Shown: positions 1 through 7,983, numbered from the stretch's first letter. The stretch: DNA of 28,046 nt from Lentisphaeria bacterium UBA1732 (GCA_002315855.1 DCIG01000005.1:1-28046); one strand, 5' to 3'. A program made the numbers and translations. The notes: generated from the sequence alone by a model not told the origin.

Positions 1-16
1 AGTGCTATTTAGGGAT

Positions 17-64
17 AAGCTCTTAGTCCGGTCAATCGCAAAACTGAACGGACTTGAAGAGCTT
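17..64 (+). terminator. Imperfect hairpin, possible terminator of a gene to the left
   Basis: Arms at 17-30 and 49-64 pair as an 8-bp plus a 6-bp helix with a 2-nt bulge. They are followed on the plus strand by a short T4 run (63-66). This could end transcription entering from the left, where no gene is visible in the window. The U-tract is weak, so this is only a possibility. Confidence 0.3.
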
Positions 65-102
65 TTGAAATCGAGACACCTCATCTTTCAGAGGTGTCTC
101 GA
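63..102 (-). terminator. Rho-independent-like terminator of the GH31 gene
   Basis: A perfect 12-bp stem (71-82 with 91-102) closes an 8-nt loop. It lies 18 nt past the stop codon of the minus-strand glycosidase gene. The following minus-strand bases, TTTCAAAAGC, are only moderately T-rich. Position and stem strength support a terminator or a 3'-end stabilising hairpin. Confidence 0.55.
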
Positions 103-120
103 TTCCGGTTGCGGAAAGGC

Positions 121-3003
121 TTATTTCAGCTTGATTGCAACGCTTGCGCCGTTGTATTCAACCGTCTTTGCGCCGTCTGTAACCTTGTCGGTGCCGCCGC
201 CCAGCTTGTCGCTGACGAGCACGACACGGAACTTGCGGTTCTTCAGCATACCGGGGAACTCGCCCTGGCTCTTGCCGATGGTGAGAGTACCGGCTTTGTC
301 ATTCCAGTCGAACTTGATGGTGCTGTACGCGCCCTTTTCGTAGTTGTAGTTGTTGCCTTCGTCTTCGTAAAGCGTGAAGGTGGCGTCTGCGCCCGGATAG
401 ATGCGGATTTCCAGGTCATCCAGCGGCTTCTGCGTGTTGTATTCCAGACCGTCTGCCATCGGAACGATAGAGCCGGCGCGAACAAACAGCGGGAAGCGGT
501 TGAGCGGGCAGTCCGTAGCAGTCTGAGTACCGCCCTTCAGGGCTTTTCCTGTCCAGAAATCAAACCAGTCGGCACCGGCAGGGAGCTCGGTGGCAACCGG
601 ATATTTCAGACCGGTCTTATTGGTCGCGGCCTCTTCTGCGGCGACTTCAGCAGGCTTCTTCCAGACGAATGTCAGCTGCTTGCTGTAAAGATTCTGGTAG
701 TAATCAATACGGAAGGAAACTTTCTGACCTTTGACCAGCTCGACTTTGCCGCCGCTGTAACGAGGATCAGCGGAACGCCAGTCATTGCAGATTTGCTTGC
801 CGTCAATCCAGACACGGAAGCCGTCATCGCCGATTGCGCCGATTTCAAAGGTACCGGTTTCCGGCGGAGTAATGAAGCCGGTAACGCGGGCGGAGAAATG
901 ATCGCCGTTGCGCAAGCCTTCCGGCCATGCTTTCAGCGGAGGTCCGGGCCAGGTGTAATTGACTTCGGGGTCAAATGCTGTGCTGACTTTGTTACGGAGA
1001 CGTTCATCGTTGAAGTATTCAATCTGAACGCCGGGTTTTCCATCGGGCGTGGTGAGATATTTGCCTTCGACGATGGTCGTGGGCTTGGCGCCGCCTGTAT
1101 TGCTGAGCAGGCCTTTGGTAACAGGCTGAACCAGGAACGCAGGTCCGTACATGAACTTGGTTTCATCATCCTGGACTTTCTTGTCGCCGGGGAAGTCCAT
1201 CACGAGAGCGCGATAGGGCGTATAGTCTTCGCTGGTGATCTTCCATGCGAGGCTGTACGTATACGGGAACAGACGATAGCGGAGCGTGGCTGCTTCCAGG
1301 AAGGAATTGTAGGCATCCGGGGCCGCATCTTTGAAGCGGAACGGTTCGCAGTCCGCACCGGAGGTATGCCAGCGGTACACGGGGTTGAACACGGCAAACT
1401 GATTCCAGCGGGAAAGAAGTTCCTGATATTCCTTGTTGTGAACGAAATCGCCGTAGCTTCCGATGAAGAATCCGCCTGTATCCTGCGTCCAGTAGGGGAG
1501 ACCGGCGAGCGAGGCGGACATGCCGCCGACAATCTGTTCTTTCAGGCAGTTCCAGCTGGCTGTGGTATCGCCGGACCACGGAAGTGCGCCGTAACGCTGC
1601 TGTCCGGCCCATGCGGAACGGGTAAGCGTAAAGACACGCTTGGTGCTTGTGGCGCGCTGACCTTCATAAGTGCCTTTGGTAGTGAGCAGAGAATAGCTGT
1701 TCAGATAGCGGGTGAAGTCGCCCATGGCGTTAATGCCGTTTTCCTTGATGTCGCGAATCATAGCGCGCTGATCATGACAGGCGGAACGGGTTTCCACTTC
1801 CGTACCATCCATCCAGAGAGCATCAACCCCCTTGTCGAGCAGACCCTTCTTGATCCACTTGAAGTAAATCTGGCGGCCTTCTTCGCTGTAAGCATCGTAC
1901 ACGCGGGCATTTTTACTGATCCAGTGGAGCGGTTTGAAGCGCAGATTCTTCGCATCCAGTTCGCGGGCCAGATCACAGTCGTCGCCGACCGTCGGCCAGA
2001 TGGAAATCATCAGATTGACATGCAGATTGTCATGGAGGTTCTTGATCATGCCTTCGGGATCGGGATAACGGGACGCATCCCATTCCATGCTGCACCATTT
2101 CTCATTTTTGGGCTCCCAGTACTGCCAGTCCTGAACGATGTAGTCCAGCGGGAAATGCAGATCGCGGAATGTCTGGACAATGCCGGTGATTTCCTTGGCG
2201 GATTTGTAACGTTCCTTGCACATGAAGAGACCGTAGGCTTCCTTGGAGAACATCGGTGCGGACCCGGTCAGGAAACGGTAGCCTTTCAGGGCATCTTCCA
2301 GATTATTCCCGGTCATCAGGTAGTAATCACTGCCTGCCGGTGCGCTTTCCGCCCACAGAGACATGCCGGAAGCATCGTCTTTGTAAATGGTCTGGGAGTG
2401 AACATCCCACAGTATGCCGTAGCCTTCGGAGGAGGTAATCACGGGGTTGTAGGCGGCGATATTCGTCTGGACAACCAGAATTTCCTTGCCGCGGTAGTTC
2501 AGGAACGGACGGACGCACTGTCCGAGACCGTAGATGGATTCATCCTGCTTCAGCGTGAAGTTCTGCTTCACTTCGTAGGTCGGCGCATCGGAGATGGTTA
2601 CCTCCTTGATGTCAACCGGGTTCTTCTGATTTTCAGCAAGAATCACAGCACCGTTGTCTTTGCGGTGGAACGTCATCGCGAGGGTGTCTTTATTGACCTC
2701 AATCACGAGGTTTTTGTCGGAGAACTTTGCGACTTTGTCATCCTGAGAAGACAGGGTAACAGCGTCTTTGTCCGGCTGGGCGATTACGCAGATGCTGGGA
2801 AGTGAATGGTTCACGCCGTTCAGAGTGGTATTGACGCGCACAGAGGTCCCTTTGCCGAAGAATTCGACTTTGCGGACGACCTTGCTGTCACTGTTCCGGA
2901 CAGTGAAACCGCCGGGAATATTCTTCCATGAAAATTCACCGGCTGAGGCAAGCTGCATTGCGGAGAAAACCAGCAAGACAGCAGATAAAGATTTGAGTTT
3001 CAT
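121..3003 (-). CDS. Secreted GH31 alpha-glycosidase (alpha-xylosidase/alpha-glucosidase type) with PA14 domain
   Basis: Retaining alpha-glycoside hydrolase of family GH31, 960 residues from the chosen start. That start (ATG at 3003) has AAAGGA about 8 nt upstream and opens a signal peptide (MKLKSL..., hydrophobic core, ASA cleavage near residue 21). An in-frame ATG further upstream at 3135 gives no signal-like N-terminus and was rejected. Order seen: N-terminal beta-sandwich, GH31 (beta/alpha)8 barrel, PA14 domain at about residues 657-783, C-terminal beta-sandwich. The nucleophile is probably D399 in WMDGTE and the acid/base D479 in PWSGDTT. Export suggests action on oligosaccharides in the periplasm or at the cell surface. 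Exact substrate (xylose versus glucose side chains) cannot be read from the sequence. The gene is monocistronic, with a hairpin just after its stop. Confidence 0.93.
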   Translation of the reverse strand: MKLKSLSAVLLVFSAMQLASAGEFSWKNIPGGFTVRNSDSKVVRKVEFFGKGTSVRVNTTLNGVNHSLPSICVIAQPDKDAVTLSSQDDKVAKFSDKNLVIEVNKDTLAMTFHRKDNGAVILAENQKNPVDIKEVTISDAPTYEVKQNFTLKQDESIYGLGQCVRPFLNYRGKEILVVQTNIAAYNPVITSSEGYGILWDVHSQTIYKDDASGMSLWAESAPAGSDYYLMTGNNLEDALKGYRFLTGSAPMFSKEAYGLFMCKERYKSAKEITGIVQTFRDLHFPLDYIVQDWQYWEPKNEKWCSMEWDASRYPDPEGMIKNLHDNLHVNLMISIWPTVGDDCDLARELDAKNLRFKPLHWISKNARVYDAYSEEGRQIYFKWIKKGLLDKGVDALWMDGTEVETRSACHDQRAMIRDIKENGINAMGDFTRYLNSYSLLTTKGTYEGQRATSTKRVFTLTRSAWAGQQRYGALPWSGDTTASWNCLKEQIVGGMSASLAGLPYWTQDTGGFFIGSYGDFVHNKEYQELLSRWNQFAVFNPVYRWHTSGADCEPFRFKDAAPDAYNSFLEAATLRYRLFPYTYSLAWKITSEDYTPYRALVMDFPGDKKVQDDETKFMYGPAFLVQPVTKGLLSNTGGAKPTTIVEGKYLTTPDGKPGVQIEYFNDERLRNKVSTAFDPEVNYTWPGPPLKAWPEGLRNGDHFSARVTGFITPPETGTFEIGAIGDDGFRVWIDGKQICNDWRSADPRYSGGKVELVKGQKVSFRIDYYQNLYSKQLTFVWKKPAEVAAEEAATNKTGLKYPVATELPAGADWFDFWTGKALKGGTQTATDCPLNRFPLFVRAGSIVPMADGLEYNTQKPLDDLEIRIYPGADATFTLYEDEGNNYNYEKGAYSTIKFDWNDKAGTLTIGKSQGEFPGMLKNRKFRVVLVSDKLGGGTDKVTDGAKTVEYNGASVAIKLK

Positions 3004-3205
3004 GAATGGAATCCTTTCTTTCCATGAAACGGGTATTTCCGTGGATTCGGAATCTTCCCGAATGAACAGATTTGCCCGAATGGTAAAAACAAAATTAATT
3101 TTCTTTAAACATATCATGCAAAAGCAAAAAAACAAGGGAAACAGACGAAAAAAAGAAAAGAGAAAAAGATTTTAACATAAAATTAACATAAAAGAACAAA
3201 CCATC

Positions 3206-3237
3206 AAGAAAATCTGAAACAAGAATTGTCAGTTCAG
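3206..3237 (-). terminator. Possible terminator after the chrA-like pair
   Basis: On the minus strand, CTGAAC pairs with GTTTCAG (one bulged T) around an 11-nt loop. ATTTTCTT follows, a modest T-rich tract. It begins 9 nt after the stop of the chromate-transporter-like gene. The rest of 3004-3205 is AT-rich non-coding DNA that should carry the GH31 promoter. I see no confident -35/-10 pair there. Confidence 0.4.
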
Positions 3238-3252
3238 AAATCAGTTCAGAAA
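3229..3252. repeat. 12-bp perfect tandem duplication over a stop codon
   Basis: The unit TCAGTTCAGAAA occurs twice back to back, at 3229-3240 and 3241-3252. The second copy contains the stop codon of the minus-strand ChrA-like gene (3246-3248). The first copy supplies one arm of the putative terminator. Confidence 0.85.
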
Positions 3253-3848
3253 AATGCAAGCAAAGCTCCTGCCGCAGCAAACGAAAGAATCAAAACGGTC
3301 GTGGGAATCTTCGTTTTCCAGACAAGCAGAGCGGAACAGGCGCAAAGAACTGCACCGGCCGGAGAAATACGGAATGTATCAGGAATTTCCGGACATTGGA
3401 ACAGAAAGACACGTCCCAGCTCATGCCAGGGAATTGCCGAGGTAAAAACCGACATGCCGAAAAAAATGGTTACGGCATACAGAATCATCGCAACAGCCGC
3501 AAGACGGGTTCCTTTTAATATGCCGTTCATGAGGAATGACTGTTTCCATTTCTGAAGAGAAAAGACGGCGGAACACCCTAATACCACGGTGGGAAAGATT
3601 AAGCCGAGAGAGGCGGCAAAAGAACCGATTGCACCGCCATAGACATACCCCACATAAGTGGCTGTATTCAAGCCGACGGGACCGGGCGTAACCTGTGCAA
3701 TGGACAGAAGATTGCCGAATTCGGCAAGCGTCATGATCTGCTGTTCGTCCACAAATGCCGTAATCAGAAGCGGAATCAGCACATAGCCGCCGCCGAAACA
3801 AAGAAGTGCAAATTTGCTGAAATGGAAAAAGAGGAGAAGCCAGTTCAT
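3246..3848 (-). CDS. ChrA-family (CHR) transporter, half-size subunit B
   Basis: Integral membrane protein of 200 residues in the CHR family, whose best-known members export chromate. Visible CHR hallmarks are the FGGGYVLIPLL segment near residue 20 and the TPGPVGLNTATYVGY segment near residue 55, followed by several hydrophobic helices up to the C-terminus. Members of this length are the 'short' type that work as pairs. The partner is the next gene upstream, 4 nt away, and AAGGAGG precedes this ATG. The true substrate in gut-type bacteria is unknown, so chromate is the family label and not a prediction. Confidence 0.85.
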   Translation of the reverse strand: MNWLLLFFHFSKFALLCFGGGYVLIPLLITAFVDEQQIMTLAEFGNLLSIAQVTPGPVGLNTATYVGYVYGGAIGSFAASLGLIFPTVVLGCSAVFSLQKWKQSFLMNGILKGTRLAAVAMILYAVTIFFGMSVFTSAIPWHELGRVFLFQCPEIPDTFRISPAGAVLCACSALLVWKTKIPTTVLILSFAAAGALLAFF

Positions 3849-3852
3849 TGAA

Positions 3853-4491
3853 TCAAGCCTCCTTTTCGGAATCCGGTGATTTCGTTTTCAGTGAGGCTTC
3901 TGCTGCGGCTTTTCTGCGGAGCGTGATGTGCAGATAAAGACACCCCAGAGGCATGGCACTGAATATCAGAAGCGCGGGATTCACTTTGCACAGTGCAAGG
4001 ATAAAATAGACGGCGACAACCAGAATTTCAAATTTGCACTTGATGGCGGAACGGCACATTTTGCAGGCGGAAACCAGAATCAGCCCGGTAACGCAGGCAC
4101 GGACACCTGCAAATGCTCCCAGCAGATATTTGTTGTCGGGATTCAAACGAGGGAAACAGGAAGCAATCAGCAGAATAATGAAAAACGGAGGCGTAAATGC
4201 CCCCGCAATCGCTGAAAACGCACCTGGAATACCGCCTGCCTTCATGCCGACGAACACAGCTGAATTCATGGCGATAATACCCGGAATGGTCTGCGTCAAG
4301 GCCACCATATCCAGAAGTTCTTCTTTCGTGAGCAGTTTGTAACGGTTGACGAAGGTCTCTTCTATCACAGGGAGCATGGCAAGACCGCCCCCCACAACAA
4401 GGGCGGTTATCCGGAAAAATGAAACATAAAGCAGGAGATAGCGTCGAAGCGGAGTCCATTCAAGAATTGTGTTTTCGGATTTTTCCGTCAT
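3853..4491 (-). CDS. ChrA-family (CHR) transporter, half-size subunit A
   Basis: Membrane protein of 212 residues and paralogue of the following gene. It shows VVGGGLAMLPVIEE near residue 35, TQTIPGIIAMNSAVFVG near residue 90, and about five or six further hydrophobic segments. A short basic and acidic tail ends the protein. It forms a gene pair with the downstream half (4-nt gap). The preceding amidohydrolase gene ends 17 nt upstream, so the three are probably one transcription unit. The two halves would sit in opposite membrane topologies if they follow the family pattern (known for short-chain CHR pairs, not shown here). Confidence 0.85.
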   Translation of the reverse strand: MTEKSENTILEWTPLRRYLLLYVSFFRITALVVGGGLAMLPVIEETFVNRYKLLTKEELLDMVALTQTIPGIIAMNSAVFVGMKAGGIPGAFSAIAGAFTPPFFIILLIASCFPRLNPDNKYLLGAFAGVRACVTGLILVSACKMCRSAIKCKFEILVVAVYFILALCKVNPALLIFSAMPLGCLYLHITLRRKAAAEASLKTKSPDSEKEA

Positions 4492-4508
4492 CGCGCCTCT
4501 CCGTTGAA

Positions 4509-5303
4509 TCAGCTGAGGGCAGTGTGGAACAATCGTTCCGCATTTTTGTAGAAAATCATCTCAAGCTGTTCCTGCGGCAGATCGAGAGACCCGGTATCGG
4601 CAATGCCGTGAACATGGGAAACCGCAGGATAGTCCGTACCGAAAAGAATACGGTCAACGCCGTGGGCAAGCACCATCTCTTTCACTTTTTCCGCAGAGAT
4701 TTTCCAGAATGTGCTGGAGGTGTCGAACCAGACCTTGCGTCCGACAAGAGTGCGCCAAGCCTCGTCCCATGCGCTGTAGCCGCCCATGTGCGCGGCGATG
4801 ACATTGTTCAAATGAGGGAAATGATCCAGAACATTCGCAATACGGCGCGGAGCGGAAAAATCAAGTTTCTCATCACCGGCATGAAGCATGACCGGCATAT
4901 CGGGGGGAATAATCTCGAAAATGCGCATCATGCGAATATCATCAACGGGGATTCCGAGGAAATCGGAATGGAATTTAAGCCCGGACAGACCAAGCTCCAT
5001 CATGCGTTTCAATTCGTGTTTGCAGTCGGGATAATCGGGGTGAAGTGTACCAAGTGCCAAAATGGAATCGCTGACGAACGAGGACAGATAGTCGTTGATG
5101 TGCTCCACCTGATCGGGGCGGGTTGCCGAGGATAAAACAACGGCTTTGTCAATCCCCGCCTGTTTCAGACTGCGCGAAAGATCGGAAAACGTGCCGGTGC
5201 ATTCCCACGGCAGGCCGTAATGTTTGGTCAGAGCGGCAACGGCTTTCGGCGCGACAGCATCGGGAAAAACATGGCAATGAACATCAAAATATTTCAATGG
5301 CAA
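4509..5303 (-). CDS. Amidohydrolase-2 family TIM-barrel hydrolase/decarboxylase
   Basis: A 264-residue metal-dependent hydrolase of the COG2159 / Amidohydro_2 type. Metal-site residues are visible: H9 and H11 in DVHCHVF, H141 in MLHAGD, H172 in AAHMGG, and D224 in FGTDYP. Enzymes of this family hydrolyse or decarboxylate small cyclic or aromatic substrates; the substrate here is unknown. The start is TTG, supported by AGGA 8 nt upstream and by the conserved HxH motif lying only nine residues in. The AGGA sits inside an 8-bp hairpin (5312-5329), which may dampen translation. It precedes the two CHR genes and probably shares their transcript. Confidence 0.85.
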   Translation of the reverse strand: MPLKYFDVHCHVFPDAVAPKAVAALTKHYGLPWECTGTFSDLSRSLKQAGIDKAVVLSSATRPDQVEHINDYLSSFVSDSILALGTLHPDYPDCKHELKRMMELGLSGLKFHSDFLGIPVDDIRMMRIFEIIPPDMPVMLHAGDEKLDFSAPRRIANVLDHFPHLNNVIAAHMGGYSAWDEAWRTLVGRKVWFDTSSTFWKISAEKVKEMVLAHGVDRILFGTDYPAVSHVHGIADTGSLDLPQEQLEMIFYKNAERLFHTALS

Positions 5304-5311
5304 CCCCTTTT

Positions 5312-5329
5312 TCCTGCATCCATGCAGGA
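5312..5329 (-). promoter_or_regulatory. Hairpin enclosing the amidohydrolase ribosome binding site
   Basis: A perfect 8-bp stem with a 2-nt loop (TCCTGCAT-CC-ATGCAGGA on the plus strand). Its 3' arm on the minus strand contains the AGGA that serves the TTG start at 5303. If it folds, it would hide the Shine-Dalgarno sequence. It could equally be a mere palindrome. Confidence 0.4.
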
Positions 5330-5335
5330 GTCAAT

Positions 5336-5372
5336 AAAAAACGCATACTTGCAGTTCAACGGCAGGTATGCG
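5336..5372 (-). terminator. Rho-independent terminator downstream of tRNA-Glu
   Basis: On the minus strand an 11-bp stem with one G-T pair (5342-5352 with 5362-5372) encloses a 9-nt loop and is followed directly by TTTTTTATT. This is a textbook intrinsic terminator. It lies 46 nt past the tRNA 3' end and would separate the tRNA transcript from the amidohydrolase gene. Confidence 0.75.
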
Positions 5373-5393
5373 AAAGAATCATGGAATAAAATC

Positions 5394-5409
5394 GGGAAGA
5401 GCTCTTCCC
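5394..5409. repeat. 16-bp perfect palindrome between tRNA and its terminator
   Basis: GGGAAGAGCTCTTCCC lies 9 nt beyond the tRNA CCA end, followed on the minus strand by GATTTTATT. It may fold in the trailer of the pre-tRNA as an additional termination or 3'-processing structure. Confidence 0.5.
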
Positions 5410-5418
5410 CGGAAAAAC

Positions 5419-5494
5419 TGGCATCCCCAACCGGATTCGAACCGGTGTTACCAGGATGAGAACCTGATGTCCTGGGCCTCTAGACGATGGGGAC
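5419..5494 (-). tRNA. tRNA-Glu, anticodon CUC
   Basis: A 76-nt cloverleaf read on the minus strand from GTCCCCA to an encoded CCA. The anticodon stem TCAGG/CCTGG encloses the loop TTCTCAT, giving anticodon CTC (reads GAG). The T arm ACCGG-TTCGAAT-CCGGT is perfect. The D-arm region GTCTAGAGGCCCAGGAC closely matches bacterial tRNA-Glu. The acceptor stem pairs GTCCCCA with TGGGGAT, so the first pair is G1-U72, where G1-C72 is usual. A promoter lies 20 nt upstream and a terminator downstream, so it is an independent unit. Confidence 0.95.
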
Positions 5495-5513
5495 ACATTA
5501 AGACCGTTTTATT

Positions 5514-5541
5514 ACTATAGCACATTTCCTTTGAAATTCAA
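5514..5541 (-). promoter_or_regulatory. sigma70-type promoter of tRNA-Glu
   Basis: Minus-strand TTGAAT (5536-5541), a 16-bp spacer, then TATAGT (5514-5519). Transcription would begin near 5507, about 12 nt before the mature tRNA 5' end. The -35 box sits in a small palindrome (TTTGAATTTCAAA). Confidence 0.7.
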
Positions 5542-5596
5542 ATCATTTCCCGAAAAAAGGGCAGGAAACGCCGGAAAAACACCAAACAGGAGAACG

Positions 5597-6733
5597 TTAC
5601 AGCGAATCCGGAATTTCTCCCGTTTCAAAGCAGTGCCGTCCGTATTCCTCCAGCCCGTCAATGTAGAACTGTCCGTCTTCATCCCTGCGATGAACTGCCT
5701 TTTCCGGCAAGGCTGATTCGCGGCAGTCGCGATAGAGCTGTTCAATCAGATCAGCCTGATTGCGCGCCATCTGAAGCGAACAGGTATAGACGGAATGGTC
5801 CGAAACTTTGCGGATGACATCATTGAACATATCTTCGTAGGAATATCCGGTCAAGCCGCAGGCGAGTTCCGCACCCTCGGAATTTCTGACACTCCATCCG
5901 GCATCCATCTGCCACGAGATTGTACCACGGGTGCATTCAATGCGGATTTGAGGTTCAGAAGGCATCAGGGCGGTGTGGGTCAAAAATGCCGTTACAGGCA
6001 CGTCATCTGCCATAAAACGAATGGCGCATGTATCGAAAGTCTCAATCGTGCGGCGGGCACGGAACAATTTCGCCTGCCGGACCACAGGTTTCGCGGTGGC
6101 GGCAAATTCTTTCGCTGCCATGAACAGAGAAAGGTTCAGATAATGGGCGAACGCATTGTTTGCCGGGGAATCGAGAATCAATTCTCCGTTGGATGCGGCA
6201 ATCCGTCCCGCCCAGTTGTTGCGATTGTAATAGGCATCCGCGCGAGGCCATACGCCATGAACTCCGATGCGCTCGATTTCGCCCAGTTTCCCGGCAAGAA
6301 GCAGATTCTTGAGGTACCACAGATTACGATCCGCCATGTGCTGGAAGCCGACGGTTACGGTTAATTCGGGATGACGTGCAGACGCGGCAATCATGGCATC
6401 GACGTTCGCGACCGTGGTCGAGGCCGGTTTTTCCACAAGGACGTTCACCCCGCGCGACAGTGCCTCAAGCGTCATATCGCGGTGGAACTCGATTCCCGTA
6501 GGAAGCCCGACCAAATCCAAATCGGGTACACCGGTATACAGGGATGCCGTATCGGGGAAGATTTGCACCCCGCGCGCCTCAAGCATGGCGATTTCGTCTG
6601 CGGCTTTCGCTGGAGAACGCACCACCGCCCCCGCCCATCGGATTTTTCCGGCATCCTGCAAACGTGCAAAATTACGCAAATACATGCTCGCAAAACCGCG
6701 AACACCGACAACTGCAACTTTCGGAATGGACAT
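5597..6733 (-). CDS. Gfo/Idh/MocA family oxidoreductase
   Basis: NAD(P)-dependent sugar or polyol dehydrogenase-like protein of 378 residues. The N-terminal Rossmann strand is PKVAVVGVRGFAS. The family catalytic-lysine motif VEKPAS follows, with K102 in this numbering. The C-terminal half has the alpha/beta substrate domain, including FAHYLNL. The start at 6733 has AAGGAA 7 nt upstream and places the Rossmann strand right at the N-terminus. An alternative ATG at 6760 forms an ATGA overlap with the upstream gene's stop and would add nine residues; it could allow translational coupling. The substrate is unknown. It is cotranscribed with a second Gfo/Idh gene, as is common for pathways that oxidise and re-reduce a sugar. 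Confidence 0.9.
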   Translation of the reverse strand: MSIPKVAVVGVRGFASMYLRNFARLQDAGKIRWAGAVVRSPAKAADEIAMLEARGVQIFPDTASLYTGVPDLDLVGLPTGIEFHRDMTLEALSRGVNVLVEKPASTTVANVDAMIAASARHPELTVTVGFQHMADRNLWYLKNLLLAGKLGEIERIGVHGVWPRADAYYNRNNWAGRIAASNGELILDSPANNAFAHYLNLSLFMAAKEFAATAKPVVRQAKLFRARRTIETFDTCAIRFMADDVPVTAFLTHTALMPSEPQIRIECTRGTISWQMDAGWSVRNSEGAELACGLTGYSYEDMFNDVIRKVSDHSVYTCSLQMARNQADLIEQLYRDCRESALPEKAVHRRDEDGQFYIDGLEEYGRHCFETGEIPDSL

Positions 6734-6756
6734 AAAATCTTCCTTTACAAAAAACC

Positions 6757-7749
6757 TCATAATGCGGAAAAATGAATCAGCGCATGTTCATCCGCCGATT
6801 TTTGGGTCAAAAGACAGGCACGGGTCAAATCAAAGGTCTGACGGGCATCCGCCAAAGCGGGACGTTTCCCCTCAATGTCATAGACAAAATCCGAGAAGAT
6901 TTTGCGATCCGGGACGGGAGGCTCAATGACTTGCTCCCCGGCGGCGTCAATCAGGATAATCTTACCTCCGCGCACCTCAATTACTCCCGATGTTCCGGCA
7001 ATGCGAACCCGGTCATCCCCGTGGGACGGTGCCGCGGCAGGCCGCAGATAATCAATGGAGGCCTCCGCCAGAACTCCCGATTTCATGGTAAAAAGACACT
7101 GCGCGGCGATTTCCAGCTCACCGTTGTCGAAATTGTCTTCGCAGGACTGCGTCGCAAATATAGTCTCGAATGAACTGCCGCTGAACCACAGAATCCAGTC
7201 CAGTGCATGACTGCCGACCCAGGGAATCGTGCCCCCGTATGTGGAACGCTTTTTGAAGTGTTCGGGGCGGATGCCGAGGCGATATGATTTCTGAGCATAA
7301 ATCAGCTTGATTTTCCCGATTGCGCCTTGTTCGACGAGCTTGTGTGCATGATACATCGCGGGATCATAACGCAGCCCGACCATGGAAATCAGTTTTGCGG
7401 AACCGCCTTTCCAAACTTCTTCGATTTTCTCCAAATCGGAAAGTGTCAGGGCAATCGGTTTCTCGCAGAAAACATGAATGCCGCGGCGCAGAGCTTCAAT
7501 GCACATGAAAGCATGTTCGTCAAAACGCCCGTCAATGCTGACGATATCCGGGTTCTCCGTGTCCAACATCGCAACATAGTCCGCATACACATGGGGAGTG
7601 AAGCCGAGTTTCTGCGACTCCGCCAGAAGGCAGCCGGGAGAATCGGTGTTCCCCGAATAAAGTCCGGTCAGTTCGATTTCAGGAAGATCAGGCAAACTCT
7701 CCAGCGTGTAGATGGAATGCCCCCAGGCACCGACCATACAAAGTTTCAT
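6757..7749 (-). CDS. Gfo/Idh/MocA family oxidoreductase
   Basis: A 330-residue NAD(P)-dependent oxidoreductase. The Rossmann motif VGAWGHS is at the N-terminus, the catalytic-lysine motif CEKPIA has K97, and a likely active-site stretch TIPWVGSHALDW lies in the C-terminal domain. The ATG at 7749 is chosen over an in-frame TTG two codons upstream because AGGAG sits 8 nt before the ATG. The protein is clearly a different subfamily from its partner downstream, whose reading frame begins at or just after this stop. A candidate promoter lies at 7795-7822. The reaction is inferred from the family only; the pair may act on the same sugar or on its keto form. Confidence 0.9.
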   Translation of the reverse strand: MKLCMVGAWGHSIYTLESLPDLPEIELTGLYSGNTDSPGCLLAESQKLGFTPHVYADYVAMLDTENPDIVSIDGRFDEHAFMCIEALRRGIHVFCEKPIALTLSDLEKIEEVWKGGSAKLISMVGLRYDPAMYHAHKLVEQGAIGKIKLIYAQKSYRLGIRPEHFKKRSTYGGTIPWVGSHALDWILWFSGSSFETIFATQSCEDNFDNGELEIAAQCLFTMKSGVLAEASIDYLRPAAAPSHGDDRVRIAGTSGVIEVRGGKIILIDAAGEQVIEPPVPDRKIFSDFVYDIEGKRPALADARQTFDLTRACLLTQKSADEHALIHFSAL

Positions 7750-7794
7750 AAGCAAAGCTCCTTATTGCACCGGGTAAAAAATGCACATACCTTG

Positions 7795-7822
7795 AAGATA
7801 ACACAAAGCCGGAAAAAATCAA
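7795..7822 (-). promoter_or_regulatory. Candidate promoter of the Gfo/Idh pair
   Basis: Minus-strand TTGATT (7817-7822), 16-bp spacer, TATCTT (7795-7800). Each box matches the sigma70 consensus at about four or five of six positions. It lies about 46 nt before the start codon. The remainder of the divergent gap up to 7983 has an A9 run and a small AAACGTTT palindrome, but no convincing plus-strand promoter. Confidence 0.45.
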
Positions 7823-7942
7823 GCAAAATGCGAATTATTTCGGAAAAGCATGGAACAAAATCAAAAAAAAATTGTCTGTGCGGATGTAAGTGTCCCTGTA
7901 ACAGCCAATCGTAAAACGTTTCTGCTTTATCGCATACAAAGA

Positions 7943-7959
7943 GGCATCTCACAGATGCC
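7943..7959 (+). promoter_or_regulatory. Small perfect hairpin in leader of exported protein gene
   Basis: GGCATCT-CAC-AGATGCC forms a 7-bp stem with a 3-nt loop. It ends 24 nt before the start codon and 14 nt before the GAGGT ribosome binding site. It may be a 5' leader structure; function unknown. Confidence 0.4.
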
Positions 7960-7983
7960 CGAACAAATTTCATGAGGTCAATC

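Noticed and set aside
94..2805. A 903-codon open frame on the plus strand opposite the GH31 gene
   Set aside because: It is the antisense shadow of a gene with clear GH31 motifs. The translation has no recognisable domain and there is no ribosome binding site.
3106..3185. A small hydrophobic ORF on the minus strand (MLKSFSLFFF...) between the chrA-like and GH31 genes
   Set aside because: It lies in very AT-rich DNA with T runs that give Phe and Leu by composition, and it has no ribosome binding site.
3246..4491. A frameshifted single ChrA gene
   Set aside because: Each half has its own start and the second has a strong ribosome binding site; half-size CHR pairs are a normal family form.
7912..7925. 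LacI-family-like operator around AAACGTTT upstream of the exported protein
   Set aside because: Only the central 8 bp are symmetric and no LacI-type regulator gene is in the window; too short to support.
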